Source: Rhyacichthys aspro (lineage: Eukaryota > Chordata > Actinopteri > Gobiiformes > Rhyacichthyidae). From it: a stretch of DNA of 64,000 nucleotides. The position numbers were made by a program, and so were the translations under genes. The notes under the pieces are model-generated. The model did not search any database. It was not told the origin of the DNA and worked only from the letters and a program-made list of their open reading frames with translations. Where the stretch lies: contig CM072155.1 in assembly GCA_036850595.1 (NCBI GenBank), positions 8,062,256 to 8,126,255 on the forward strand, given 5' to 3'. Shown piece after piece: positions 12,497-25,955 of the stretch; position 1 is the stretch's first letter, and every line of letters begins with the position of its first letter.

Positions 12497-15400
12497 CTAA
12501 TCCAGTTCAGGGGAGTCTGGTGTTTCAGACTCGGCTGGTTGTTGCAGCTCTGGAGCAGACTCTGGGTCTGTCCCTGGGTCTGTCTGCTCCTCAGGGGGAT
12601 CTTCCGGAGCTTCATCAGTAGGTGTCATTAACTCTGTTGTTGTGGTGTCTTCTTTCACTGTTGCATCTGTCTCTGTCTCGTCGTCGTCCTCGGCCCTTTG
12701 CCCTGCATCCTTTATTTCTTCCTCATGCTCTTCCTCCACCTCAGTAATGGTGGCGTCTTCTTGTTTTAGAGAGTGGGTCGCTGGGATGTGACTGGTGCAG
12801 GGGTGTAGGTGCGGGGAGTCAGCAGGGGGCAGCAGTGTGAGTGACTCGACGCTGAGGCTCTCCGTGCCATTGTCTGTAAGGAGGGAAATGGTGGGCTGTG
12901 AGGCTGGCGTCAGGGTCGGGGCCAGCACTGGACAGTGACCTGAGGATGGAGGACTTGCTCCGTCTGCTTCTCCACCTGAGCATGGCGGTGGTGTGTGCTC
13001 CAATAACATGCTTTCATCTGGAGAGGAGAGGGAACATGCCCGCACTAATTTAGGCATCGGCAGTTTCACTCAAGTATAAAGTGATCATTCAATTCATCAC
13101 TTAAACAGCAACAAAAAGCAACAGCAGCAACAGCAGCAGAGCCATTAATGTAACAGGTTTAATGGCTACAATGCTTCTATCCTTAAGGCATGCATGCTGC
13201 AAATCTTTCAGAATGATTGTCATTCAAGCAACAATGTCATCATTTATGTTCAGAGAAAGAGCAAGTATAAACATGAAGATCCATGTGCTGTTTATGTAGC
13301 ACTAGCTCAACTGATGTCAGAGCGACACTGTGGTTTTGGTTTGGGTTTCCCAGTGCAGAACAACAATAACATTACACCCTTCATATGAATCACATATATC
13401 AACACCCTACACTCTATAGGAGTGCAGACCTCAGCTTCCTACACACTGTCTTGTTATTGTATTGAAATGCATGTGTTTGCCTTTGCATAAGAGCACTGTA
13501 CCTGTGGGGCTCTGTGCAGATGCAGTGCTGGCAGTAACAGAATCACATCGCCCTGTGCTCCCACTGCCACTGGAGGGAGGGGAGGGGGACGACAGGGGGG
13601 ATGGACTGTGCTGTGCCATACAGTGAGCCACCGCAAACCCTGAGTATGAAAAACACACAATCATCATCATCATCATTCTCTCTCTCTTCATTTGTTGTGG
13701 TTGTTACATTTATCAGTCTTTTCTGTCCGTGGAGGGTTCTGTGTGAATAAACACGTACTGGCACATAATCATGTTAATGTATAAAGAGAGCATCACCTGG
13801 TACTTTGTCCACAGAGGCAAATACTGATCTGGCTGTTGGGTCATTGGGTGCCCGCCTAGACTGCTCGTAAAAACGAAAAGGCAGGCCACTTGGTGAAGTG
13901 TTGGCTGTCTGACCGAAACCCAGCACCTCTATAGCACTAGGCTGCACAGGAAGGTCTAAAAGAGCTGCATATACACAGATAAGAAGTCAAATGAAATACA
14001 GCCCAGTTGATAACTCTAACCCTTGGTCCAGTTCTCACCTGCGATTCTTTGCATCTTCATGCGTCGTGCCTGGATGCGCCCTTTGGCTAGCCTCTGTTTG
14101 GCTATAATGCAGCGGATGTGGTCGGCAAAAATGAAGTTTGCCTGCAGAATAGGCAGGGGCTTGGCATGGGGGTTGGAGCTGGGTTTATGGATCACAATGT
14201 TTAATGCTCTACTGTCATCCTCAACACCAGATACTTGCATGTCCTGGTAATAGTAAAAGAAAAATAAGTTACGAAAATTAATGCAACTTGACATTTTGTT
14301 GGTATTTTCCAGTTATTTTTTCCAGTTACTGTTTCTATAATGGGTCATGCATTTATAATCAATTGTGTGCTGGGTCAAGAACAGATTGTACCAAGTACAG
14401 ACTGCACAAAAGCATATAATAAAAGACAAAAATACAAAAGACTCTGCGTACTTGCAAAAGACCTGCAAATTTGACCACACCCCACCCGAGGCGTTTAGTT
14501 TCAGGTTCTACAAGACTCATCTGATAGATGTCCACAGCAAGAAACCTCTGGGCTTGGACCCCATCTTTACTTACAACCATACAGGCAATAAGGTCGCTGT
14601 TATCTGAAACAGACATTTTGTGTTCAGGAGCAAAGAAACATTCAAATGACACATATATAGAAGGCACAGAACTCATGAAGGGATTAAAATGCTATACAGA
14701 AGACAAGATGTATGCCAAATAAATGCCCAAAATACTAAAATCACCTTTAAAATAACACCAACAAAACTAAGTCACTTAATAAACTTGCTTCACTAAACTG
14801 GACATAAACAACATTTTCATGTTACCACCATCTGCCAAGAGCCTTCTTGATAGGTTTCACATTACTTTCTTCAAGTTTTACTTGAAGAAAGTAATCAAAA
14901 GTTTAACAAGTTTAAAAAGTTTAAGTTTTTTGCTCAATTACTATGTGACATCTTGAATAAACTTCACAATTAAATAAGTTAGAACAGAAGAAAGACTTCA
15001 TTTGTCTCTCTTCATTGTATTTCCTTTGGGCTTCACGCTTTGCCCTCTTTTACCAAATATGCATATACATTTATATGGTATACCTGGACACCTCCTCTCA
15101 GGATAATAAAGCATGCAAGGATCACCATTTCATATATCCTAATACACTTTAGAGTCTTTTCCACTTTTTAGTGACAAGAAACAAAAACACATGCAAGTGC
15201 ATATTAATGGCCTTCCTCTGTTCCAAGAAAATGCTATCTTAAAACAGATGGGCATCATTCTGAGAGCTCCGACATAATTGTCAATTCTCAGTAAACAACT
15301 TCTAGCAGAAGAAACTACAGTCTCTGAGTTTAGCTGGAAAAAGGCCAGTGATACACAGTATTTATATGAGCTAATAGTGAACTTTTCATATTGTGAGTCA

Positions 15401-18400
15401 CAGTTTTCCTCTGTGTCTTACTAAGATCTAAGACGTCATCTGTCTTTATTAGGTCTTCAGGTCTGGTCAGAGGCAACTGTGTTTCCGGTTCTCCCTGAAG
15501 CTGAAGTGATAATGAGCGCAACATGAAAAACACACGGATTGCCTGTGTGAACAAAGAAGAGGAGGGAGATAGACCTAATTAGTCACAAAAATGTCAAACT
15601 GTTATTGCACAAAAAGTTCAAGACGTTTTTTCATAAAAGTCAAATCAGCTATATTTTGGGGGTAATAAAATTTTAAGTTTCTATGCAACTGTACATACTC
15701 TTCTTGTTTTCTCCACGTCCCCACAGGGCATTCTCTTGACAAAGTCGATGCCAGTCAGTGGTGTGCCAGTTGGAGGCAGCAGAATCGAGGCATCCATCAT
15801 TAGATACTCAACATTAAGGGGTTTACTCTGCAACAAAGAGCACACCATACAGAGATGTACTGATAGTATATTCTCCCATATTTTGGAGATTAAATGAAGA
15901 CCAACTAACCGTCATGCTCCTGTACTCATCTTCAAACATATCAAGAAAGATTTCCTCACCCTGGAATGGGACAAAACAAAAAAAACAGTATTCCTTAGTG
16001 TGATTGTTTGGGTTGTAAGTTGGGGCACTTGTCTGAGACCCACCTTGTAAAATGTACGCAACAAGTGCAGGCTTTCCTCTCTTGCGCCCTGCAAATGTTT
16101 GAGATGAAATGATATGAACCATGTTTTAAAGAAAGAAACAAGTGGACAAGGCACTGACAGTTGGCAGCTTAATCAACTAATAAAATCATTTGTTGGAAAA
16201 CTCAAATGAGATTAGATTCACAAAACAGGGGTACTTTCAACAAGAGTTAAATCGTACACAGACAAAAAGCACAGCGAAAAAAGGAAACGAACATGTGTTA
16301 ATATAGGTTATGTTGTTTGTGCAATACCTCGAGGCAGGCTAGATGAACGTCTTTTATTATGCAGTTGATGCCAGACAGCACGGACTGCTTTAATAAAAGG
16401 CAGCTCAGTTCCAGAGTAGCAAGGCGCACTTTTCCATCTGTGCAAACACAGTACAGCACAGACTCGGTTAGCTTTAAGGTATTTCTCAAACATGAACCAC
16501 TATTTGTAAGATTGTTATTAAAATGTGCATGTAACCTGGTTGTGCCGACTGACTCATAATACGGATCAGTCTCTCTACCAGCACCACACTGTAGGAGCTC
16601 TTCTCCTGATCAGGAACAGGAAGCTGCAGCCTCTCCAGAAGATCTCGGTTAATTCCTGCAGACAAATGAGCAAGTAATACTATAATGCAGCTGTAAATTA
16701 AACTATATTAAACTCAGTATTTATTGTGCTTGGACTGACCTTTGCTGTGGGAGATGGCATAAAGCAGACACAGGACGAACAGGGCCTGATAGTCGTCATT
16801 TGTGCATTCAAGGGCACTATACACCATGTCTAAAAATGGTCTGCAGAAAAACAGATCATACACTTTTCTCAATCCTAATCATTTTTGGCGGCACAGCTTT
16901 TTTTTCAGCCATGTCTTACCTGCTTCTGTGTGTGTGCATGCAGGTAGCTGCTGCTGTCTTCTCCTCATCAGTAATATTCTGTTCAGCGAGTTCGGAGACT
17001 TTTGACTTCTCCATTACAACCATCTCAATTTCTGTGCATAACAAAGGACAATTATAATTACCTATTGACATTTAAAAAAACAAAATCTGCGTTATTTAAC
17101 ACACACTTCACAGATATGTCGTGGATGAATGGGTTTGTCACCAATGAGGAGGCTTTCTGAAATGATTCCTTCTTGACACTTTTGACAAATGGCATCGTTC
17201 AGCCAAACTAACTACCAGTAAAGTTTTGTTTTTTTTATTATTATTTATCATTCAAATAATGTGAGTCTCGTTAGGTATCATTTCAGATAAGTAAAAGCGA
17301 CTTTTAAAAACACACATGCACACTGAGCTGGAGTGAGAGACAGACGGAAAGGTGAGGAGCACAGGTGGAATGGTGTCGTCACTGTGAAAACTGAGGGCTG
17401 GATTAACCAATAACCGTAAGTGAAAAAAAGTGGCAAACAAGAGAGCACCAGTGGGAGGGTAGGCCCTTCTACTGACTGAAAAAATGACTTCACTTTGTTT
17501 AAAAAATGTTACAAATGTTATGTATGGTTTTTAAGACATTGGGACAGTTAAAATACACAGTATATGCTTTTAGTGAAGGCTTTTATTTTGTTGAACTAAT
17601 AGGTATCAAATGAAAAAATATGAATTTCAATATGTTTGGGTTGAAAAAAATAATAAATGAGGTTATTGTAAGATTTTAGGAGCCAAGGGTTGCTGTATGG
17701 TACCAGTGGGTAATCAGGGTGAATGGTGAGGTTTGATCAATGGTGGTAAAGACAAAGTCACAAACATAGTCCTGTATGGCTGTGTCTGATGAGACGCACA
17801 CTCACCTTCCGCTGTCTCCCCACTCGCTCTGCTTCCCTTAGAGCTCCCACCTCCTACTCCCTCAGTACCTTTTCCCTTCTCCCGGCCCCCCTCCCTCTCT
17901 CCTGCTCTGCTGCTGTCGTCCCAGCCGTCTTCTGCCTCACCACCACCTCCTCCTCCTAACCCCGCTCGCTCGTCGTCCTCATCCTCGCCCAGGTTTTTGT
18001 AGTTAGGCCTCTTCTGAGTTTTTTTACGGCCGCGATGGCGGGACATTTCGAGGGAGCGCTCCAGTGACTCTGGGGGCTTGATGAAACGACGCATCCCTCC
18101 TGCACTGACCTGGTGAGAAGATGAGAGAAGCCTAAGAGAGAGTATATACATCAACAATACTTCTACTGAAACCCACAAAGCAATTTACCAGTGAGTTTTT
18201 GCTTTACCTAGTCTGTCTGAATGTAGTGTTTTACCACTTTTTCAGCAAAAGGCACAATGCACATTTACACTAAATAACCAAACAGCACTTAATTCAAAGA
18301 AGAGCCTGGTTTGTAGCTATTTCACACTTTTTGTAAAGAGTTGTTTTTATGTCTAATTTTGCTTGAAGAACAAGTTTAATGGCCGTGCATGGTTCCTAAA

Positions 18401-19392
18401 TAATAGAAGAAAATATATGTAACAATTAGGGTGTGTTGACTAGTTTTTTCCTATTTTCTGTTACACATACTAAATTTTTAGAGTATATGAAATTCATGAC
18501 ACAAACATAAACAAGTCTTTACACATTACAGATAATTGTACACTTACACACACATCTCGTGACAGAATAAACACGTCACTAGTGTACATCAAGTGCATCG
18601 ATCTGAACTGCATTTGCTAAGAAGAAGTTACACTTCAGACTGTCAGCCATAAACCACACACTAGTATCAGCATGTGTTGCACCTGTTAGCTGACTGTGTT
18701 CTGGTAAACTGCTCACACTCTGAGCCGATGCTGAGAAATTAATGGAGGTCAGAGAGCAACACACACACACACACACATCTGCGTGCACATCAAACCCATC
18801 TGCTGAGAAAAGTACAGATGCAAAAGGCGAAAATAAAGATTTCACAAATGCAAATGATCTACAGTATGTACAGTATGAAATGGGTGCACTAGCATGGCAC
18901 CGAAACATGATACAGAGTAACAAAAAAATACACATTCTTCCAGGAAAAAGATCTGGGTTAGGTGAGTCCGCTCTGTCAGGGTACTGTCATGTGTCCTAAT
19001 TTCCTGCCACATCAAAAACAGACAGGAAGTATCATTCGACCACCTGTACGGAAAGAGGGCCCTACCCCTCATATGCTCCAAATTCTTTAAAAAGACTACA
19101 GCTTTTTGACAGGTCAGATTTTAGAAAGGCTGCTGTGTTAGATCCATACAAAATAGACACAAATAATAAAACATTAAAAAAATTATGTCAAACTATTCTT
19201 CTATCAATAACAAATGATCTGAAGAGACACACAAGGTACACACACAAGTTAAGTTTGTGAAGTAGGCTATCCTAGTTTAAGTCTGATAGTCTCATGTTGC
19301 GGTAGACCGATATTGTGAGTGCATTACACCTAGACTCATGTTCACTGAAAAGGTGGGCTGCTTCTTACAAAAGCCACAAGTCTAGCACGCGG

Positions 19393-19432
<40 letters not shown>

Positions 19433-22400
19433 CGCGGAGAATAACCACAGGAGTTCTGAGAAACGCTCAGCTAGCTAAAAACACACCACGTGGGTTTACA
19501 GATGGTCAAGAGACTAAGGAGGGGGCAAAGACATGAAAGGCAATCTGTACCACAGGAGAAAAGAAAGTAAGAGTAGGAACAAAACATAAAGCAAGATATG
19601 AGGGGAAGTAGTGTGGGTAGAGGGGGAGGTTTGGGGAAATAACATGACGAAAGGGCAGGGCATGAGGAGAATCAAAAACAGATCAAAGAGAACGATAAGA
19701 GGAATCTGTCACCAACTCTCATATGTATTTTTGTAGTGTCATATGTACAACTTAGTATACATACATGATTGTAATAAGTATTTTTCAGTCAGTGCAGTTT
19801 AAGTCACTGTTATTTTTTAAAAAGTGAAGTGCTGGGGAGTGTTACCGTATTCTTGTGTGCACTGTGCATGTCAGTCGGTGGGGTAAAGACAGACAGGTCG
19901 CCATTAAGAATAACATCGGCCAGAGAGTGGACTAGGGGCTGGTAGTGGATGATCAAAAACACCTGGAATACAGAATATGAATAAGATAAATTAGAAGTTT
20001 CATCACATTCAATTTAGGGTGTGTGCAGTTGGCTCACTTGAGACAGCAGGTAGAGGGAGACTTGAGGGTTGATTTTTCGCTCCTCGTGCTAAAAATAAAA
20101 AAAAAATAAAAATAAATCCGACACTCAAAGTGCAGTAGTAAGTGGTGCAGGACTATGGTAACTTACTATTTCAGGGTTGACCAAAGAGTAGACGTAGAGT
20201 GGGAGGAAGAGGCGATTGAGCAGGTGATCAGTGAGGACGTCATTAAGGAATTCACAGTTGATGATGAGGATGTCGTTCAGGTAGTGGAGGTGGTCGAGGT
20301 GCTCTGCCACCAGGTCGCTTAACTTTCCTCGGTTTTTATGTCTGTGATTTAAACAGACATCGGAATAAACATGAGAGAATGCTGTGTACGACTGTGGTGT
20401 TATTAGTATAGGTCTACTAAACTCATTTTTTTTTTTTTTTTAGTGTTGTTTCTCAATAATCAACAGCAGGCCAATGATTACACATCAGAAGCAGGACTGA
20501 CCTCTAGAGGTGAGAGTGAGAATGACACACATTTAAAAGGTTTGCACTTACTCTTCATCCGTCTGAACACATTTGTCCAGTTCGATCACGTGGCTGCCAA
20601 TAAACCACACCAAGTTGCTGAAATAGGGCACTGCTGTCTTATCTCGTATATAGTGGAGCATGTGCTGGTTGTCCACTGCAGAAAGTGACATCAAACACAG
20701 CATGTGACAATCAAATATTCTAAATAGAGCAGACACATGTGGGTAATTAACAACAAACAAAAAAGCTCAAATTAAATGTTTTAAAAGCACCACAATAATG
20801 GTGAATTGAATAGCTCAACTGGAAAATACAGTACACATACAGTATACTGGGGCTAACAACAACTAAATTCTCTGGCTGTGATCAGAGCTTATTCTATGAT
20901 TTTATGTTAAGATGTATGTCGTGTGCTCAGATTAAGATAAAACATAACACACAAAAAAACAAAAGATATTTCTTTGAATGAGATAACCAAATACAGAATT
21001 ATAGCTCATTTGCATTGACCTAAATTAAAAAAGAAGCTGAATGTGATTTCACAAAGCAATTTCACATGGTCAAATTAAGACAAGTAATGAATGAACAGCC
21101 AAGTGAAACCAACATTACATACTAGAGGAAAACAAAAAGGCAAATTACAAGATTTTTTTTGGCTTTGTCTGTTCAGAGTTGTCTTTAAAAGTGAGGTATT
21201 AACCAAATTACTGACAAAACCCATCACCAAAACAAAAAACAGTGTGTATTTGGCTGAAAATATGGATGTGTTAGAAACAAACCTGATAACACAATTAAAC
21301 GCATGCAGGTAAGGGCATGAAAATAGAGAGGTTGATACAGAAGAAAAAAAAAACATGTAGCATAGAAGAGCAGGGCTGGATATCAGCATGATAATGTAAT
21401 ATGTGAAAGAAATTAATTCATTTGTAAAAGAGCCATAACGTACAGCACTGCATTAGACATCAGTGTCCTGCATTATTTAAAACCCGTACATACGAAGAAT
21501 AGAAACAACAGAGCATGCTCAACATACCCAGCCCTGAGAAAGACTTAATGAATGGATCAACCAACTTACATGAAACTGCAGTTAGGCAGATGGGGCGCGC
21601 AGAGGAACGAGGGACAGGAGAGAGAGACAAGGAGAGGAGGAGGAGTGAGGGGGGGAAACAGACACAGGGTTAATGTGAGTAAAAGGGGCGGCTGTGGACG
21701 GGCAAATGTTTGAGAAACCGCTCGGGCATCCCAAAAAAACTACTGACAACGACACACTGGACACAGGGGTATTGAATTCTGCAGAGAAAAAAGAATTAAG
21801 CAAAAAAGACAACCTATAAACTAATCCAGGTTGTCATTTTGTCTCAAGGAATCAATAGCATCAGACAAGGAATGTAAAGTCACTGCAAAATCCAAACAAT
21901 ACCTTCATTTAAAGAGAGTTTGTTGTCAGTGCTGATGCCTCCATTTTAACAGATCCCTAAGACCAGCTAATGGACAAAGTTACTTTCTAGGTTTTAGGCT
22001 CGACATTATGAGACATAGTAATGTTACAGAAGTTATCACATTCTCTTTTATCACATTCAACAGTGCAGGATGAATGCTGCATGCAGAAAAAGACCGGTGA
22101 AGGGACGGAGATGAACCCTTGGTCTGGTAAGATGCGGTGACTGTAGGTTGAAACAATGCTATGTACAGAGAAGACAAGCAAGATTTGTAGAGGAAAGCCA
22201 AATGCACCAGCCATCTCTTTCTGAGGACCTCTGAGGAAGTGGCACAGACAGGTGCAGAAAGCATGACCCTGGAAAAAAATTCTGCTCCTTTTGATTTCAT
22301 TTGTTCTGTAATACTGCTAAACTTGCATAAGCTTCATTTTGAAAAAGCTGCATGCTGAGTTTTGCTGTTCCTTTGTGTTATATAACAGTATAACATGAAA

Positions 22401-25096
22401 TCAGATTTTTTTTAACCATATGTACTTACAATGTGTCGCTTTTACAATGTAGTGATAAATGCTGTTATAAGGAGATTTGTCACCAATTAGTGAAGCTCAT
22501 GCACCAGAAGCAGCAGCAGAAACAGGATACAGAGACAGAAAAGCGGTAGACCACAGGCTCCCACCGTCCCAGTAGAAGCTTTGTGTTTGTGTACCGTTTG
22601 TCATGTGTCGATTCCTCCACTCACCTTTGTAAACGTTGAGCGTGATGGTCCGGACTGCGATGCGGACCATGCTTTCGGGGTGGTTGAAAAACTTAATGGC
22701 CTCGGTGTACAGGGCAAAGTCATTAGTGTGCTGTGTGTGGGAGACAAAAAGGGGGTGCTAGTAAGCCAGGTACTGCAAGGCACCGACAAGCTCAGGCGAC
22801 AAAGACCATAGAGAGAGTCACTCAACATACGACGATGACATATTTACTGAAAAGCCTATTGCTGCAAGAGACCAGAGTTAGATAGTTGTTTTAAAACGCA
22901 TCTTATTATATTCTATATCTCAACAAAAGGTAAATGTTTTTGTAAATGTGGCATCTCTCTGCATCTCAGCGCCTGATGCTTTCTCAACGTTCTTCTGATG
23001 CGGTGACCTAAATGTTTAGATTTATACATGACACCCTCAGGTCACAGCAAAAGAAGACATCTGACCCTGACCCCAAAACCAAACTAAAGTAACAAAAGAG
23101 GAACTGTGTAGAGCTGATAGAAGCAAAGGATACAAATAGAAGTGAAAATCTAAAAACTATTTATATTATACTACATGCAGGGCTGATTGAAATCGACTAA
23201 AACATAATAACCAGTCTCTGATGTGTACATTTGCTCTCAAATCCACACAAGGAGTCTGGTTTTGGTTTCAGGGTTTCGCTACCATCCACAGTACACCGAT
23301 AACTTTCCCCAGAACGTACAGGCTCAGACTGCTGAAACGATGTAGGGTCACAACATAAAAGTTATTAAATCAGACTCTAAATGACATATGACAAGAACTT
23401 AAGCTAATTCAATCAATATAACATAAAGTTTTATATTTTTCATGGCTGCAGGAAAGGCCTCTAGTGCATGAGAAGCTTCCTTTGACAGAAAAAAAATTGT
23501 TTATTAAAATGTGCTGATAAAGCTATATGACAAAAAGTAAAGCACTTAGAGCCAAGGACATGCCAGTAAATGACTGCAATTTGAAGTTGTTCCAGCAAGA
23601 GTTTCTGCCCTCTAGCTTTCTACATCCCCACTATTCTGCGGCCTCACCTCATTGTAGAAGAAGTGTACAGTATGGTTGTTTAGTTTGAGTGAAAGTGTCT
23701 TGAGGAAGGAGATGTAGTACGCCATGATTTCCTCATCAGAAAAGTCAAACTTGTGGACAATGATGGAGTTCACATGGTTGTTTGATAAGAGGTAATCTAA
23801 ACAGAAGAGAAGTGTTAACAGGTTTCTTGAACAATCATCGATAGGCAAGTGTTTTTTCAATCATTAGTGAATATACAACAATAAAAAATACATACATTAA
23901 CGGCATAATTTTAGAATGTCTGGCCAGTCAGCGTAAACGTTAACACTTACATAATGACGTCTCATGGCTGATGTTCTCAAACAGTATATTTAGAGTCTGA
24001 AGGAGCTGCACACAAACGTAACGGCCAGACTTTTGTCGGAGGATGTTCAGGAAGAAGGCAAACATGTTCTTCTCCAGGAAGAAGCTGAAGACATGCAACA
24101 AATGATGTTTACATTGTACTAAAGGTATACAGCAATATAACACCTATAGGTAACAAGAAAAACGTGTTTCTAAATGTAGAAAACTTGTATTGATATATAC
24201 ATGATAGCCTCAAGAGATCATCTGAAAGAGTCAGTCACAGTTTAAATGTCAGATTGTATGTAACCATTGTGTTATAGTGAAAGTGACAGACTTAATTCTT
24301 AGATTTAAAACTTGAATTTTGCGAAGACACAGTCTGAGACTTACTCAAACAAAGAGCTGTCATTCTGGTCTCCCCAGATGAGATTCTCTGTGATAGAGCG
24401 TATGGTCTCCACCAGCAGGTTCCTGTTATGGTCTGTCACTGTGGTGTTTTTAGTCAGGACATGGTACAAATACCTAGAAGATGATTAACAACAATAACAA
24501 CAGAGATATGAACATAGTGTTTGTTTCTACGCGTTCAATAATGAGACAATTTCTTTATTATTAAAACAGATTCCTTCTTTTTGTATATGCTAGCGACTTA
24601 GCTTAATGTTTAATTTTACCTAAATCCAAAGATCTATAATGGAAACCTACACGTACCGGCTTGTTCTTAATTAACTGCAGTTAACAACAACTGTTAATTT
24701 GTCTTCTATCATTCTTATTGATAATTTAGTCTTTAAACAGGCGCATAGCTCCTCAGCACGAATAAAAAAACACTTGCGTCTTAAACCGAGGAGGTGTGTT
24801 TTTACACTGGGTTGTCTTTTACATGGCCATGGAACTAGCTCAGTGTTAAAAATGTCAGACAAAATAGCAACAAAAATATCAAAATCACTAAAAGACGATA
24901 TCTGGTTCAGTGGACTTCTTGCCAGCACAGTGTACTGAACCGTTGTTTGGTGGTTATTAGCGGCACAAAGTGATTATAACAGGTTGTTCCCGAGGCTACC
25001 TTTAGCTTATCCGGTAGCTACTCACTTTAACTGGTCCAAGGAGTGGATGTTTTTTGCTTTTCCTTGTCCAACCCAGCTCCGGGACCGACCGAACAT
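12497..25096 (-). CDS. clec16a: CLEC16A, endosomal/mitophagy regulator, 24 coding exons
   Basis: CLEC16A (fly Ema) is a membrane-associated regulator of endosome maturation, autophagy and mitophagy that works with the E3 ligase RNF41/NRDP1; despite its name it has no normal C-type lectin fold. Coding exons in gene order: 25026-25096, 24345-24473, 23951-24084, 23648-23796, 22625-22730, 21570-21575, 20552-20675, 20167-20341, 20038-20088, 19846-19962, 17806-18109, 16920-17031, 16740-16840, 16536-16655, 16328-16437, 16044-16088, 15910-15960, 15699-15827, 15422-15542, 14452-14603, 14039-14243, 13797-13964, 13502-13639, 12497-13017. They sum to 3339 nt (1112 residues; human about 1053). The start MFGRSRSWVG is conserved. 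Exons 2-5 cover the N-terminal FPL domain (SGRYVCVQLLQTLNILFENI). Exon 11 (residues about 355-456) is basic, then acidic and Gly-rich, longer than in human. Exons 23-24 form a disordered acidic, Ser/Pro-rich tail ending in TAG 12497. Identity is secure. Confidence 0.95.
14861..14895. repeat. Perfect 16-bp hairpin with 3-nt loop in a clec16a intron
   Basis: ATTACTTTCTTCAAGT (14861-14876) is followed by TTT and then its exact reverse complement (14880-14895). The hairpin sits in the intron between coding exons 19 and 20. The T-rich sequence just after it (about 14896-14940) repeats AAGTTTAA words. No known small RNA is recognised. Confidence 0.85.
18758..18778. repeat. (CA)n microsatellite
   Basis: About ten CA units inside the clec16a intron between coding exons 10 and 11. 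Otherwise the intron (18110-19845) holds no recognisable exon. Confidence 0.85.
19395..19427. repeat. (CA)n microsatellite
   Basis: About sixteen uninterrupted CA units in the same clec16a intron. Long enough to be a length-polymorphic marker. Confidence 0.9.
21570..21575 (-). other. clec16a: 6-nt microexon of clec16a
   Basis: On the minus strand CTAACTGCAG|TTTCAT|GTAAGT gives a six-base exon with a good acceptor and a strong donor. It joins exon 5 ending in G and exon 7 starting TG to read GTT TCA TTG, Val-Ser-Leu, restoring the VYKVSLDNQ sequence I remember for human CLEC16A. Skipping it stays in frame (GTG, Val), so two isoforms differing by Ser-Leu are possible. Confidence 0.8.
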
Positions 25097-25213
25097 GGTG
25101 GTTTTAAGGTAGGCTGTACTGTGCCAGACAGATTATTTCGCTAATATCAATGTCCTCTCCTATCCATTACACGCACTTTCCTTTCCCACAGATAGCCACT
25201 TAGCAAACAGAAG
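25097..25213. promoter_or_regulatory. Shared clec16a/dexi divergent promoter and dexi leader exon
   Basis: The clec16a start codon (25094-25096, minus) and the inferred dexi leader exon, which ends at AGAAG|GTGAGAG (donor 25214), are separated by only about 100 bases. No TATA box is evident. The dexi leader intron runs to an acceptor at 25840 (ACTGTTGCAG). Head-to-head pairing of these genes is conserved in mammals, so this short segment should carry both core promoters. Transcription start sites are not resolved. Confidence 0.6.
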
Positions 25214-25856
25214 GTGAGAGGCGGCGATAACTGCGTTCATGGGTCACTACGTTTTTGTGTCCGTGCGTGGGTTAGTGGGATTTGGAGTTTTTTTTTACTC
25301 AAACAACAGTGGACGAGACACTCAGAAAAACTACAAAGTGTTTTTCCTGTATTGATAGTGACGCTTTTGGCACGCGACATCCATGTTGTTTTGACTGACA
25401 CCTAAATGGACCAATCAGGAAAGAGACAACAATGCAGACGGTGAACTGCCGAAGTATCAGGTTTCATTTTTGGTCAGCACTGTTTTGACACTTACAGCTG
25501 CTTAAAATGTGAAAGACAGTTGGCTCTTTATTCATCGACAGATCATCATATTTGTAATGATTTTGAATTTTCGGTACGGGCGTGCATGCAAATATTTTAC
25601 TTTACACACGTTTGTCTTTGCTTGCATTACATGCTACTGTTTTTAGCATGAAAGCTAGTTGGCATGGTGTGAATTCCTCTAACATGAGAGACGGATAAAA
25701 ATGTTTCCCGTTGGCTAAGACGATATTTTGATACTGTGCGTGGGATATTATTAGCTATGAAGGCGATACCCTTAACTTCAGCTGTGTTAAATGGCCGCGT
25801 AGATAACATAACATTTTAAAGCTGCCTTTCACTGTTGCAGGTCAACACGAGCAGAA

Positions 25857-25892
25857 ATGGACTCAGCTCGGTCACCGCTGGCAGGACTCTAG
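25857..25892 (+). other. Short upstream ORF in the dexi leader
   Basis: ATG at 25857 (A at -3, G at +4, a stronger context than the main ATG) reads 11 codons to TAG 25890-25892, 63 bases before the dexi start. It could lower dexi translation or impose reinitiation. Confidence 0.5.
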
Positions 25893-25955
25893 CGGTGACA
25901 CCAGTCAGCTTCTACTTCGGCCCGTAAACACTAGACCCAGCAGTCTGGATTTTCT

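Noticed and set aside
12388..12631. Open frames overlapping the clec16a last exon on both strands
   Set aside because: Shadows of the real clec16a frame, which matches the human C-terminal region (QPTISLL, SVESLTLLPP).
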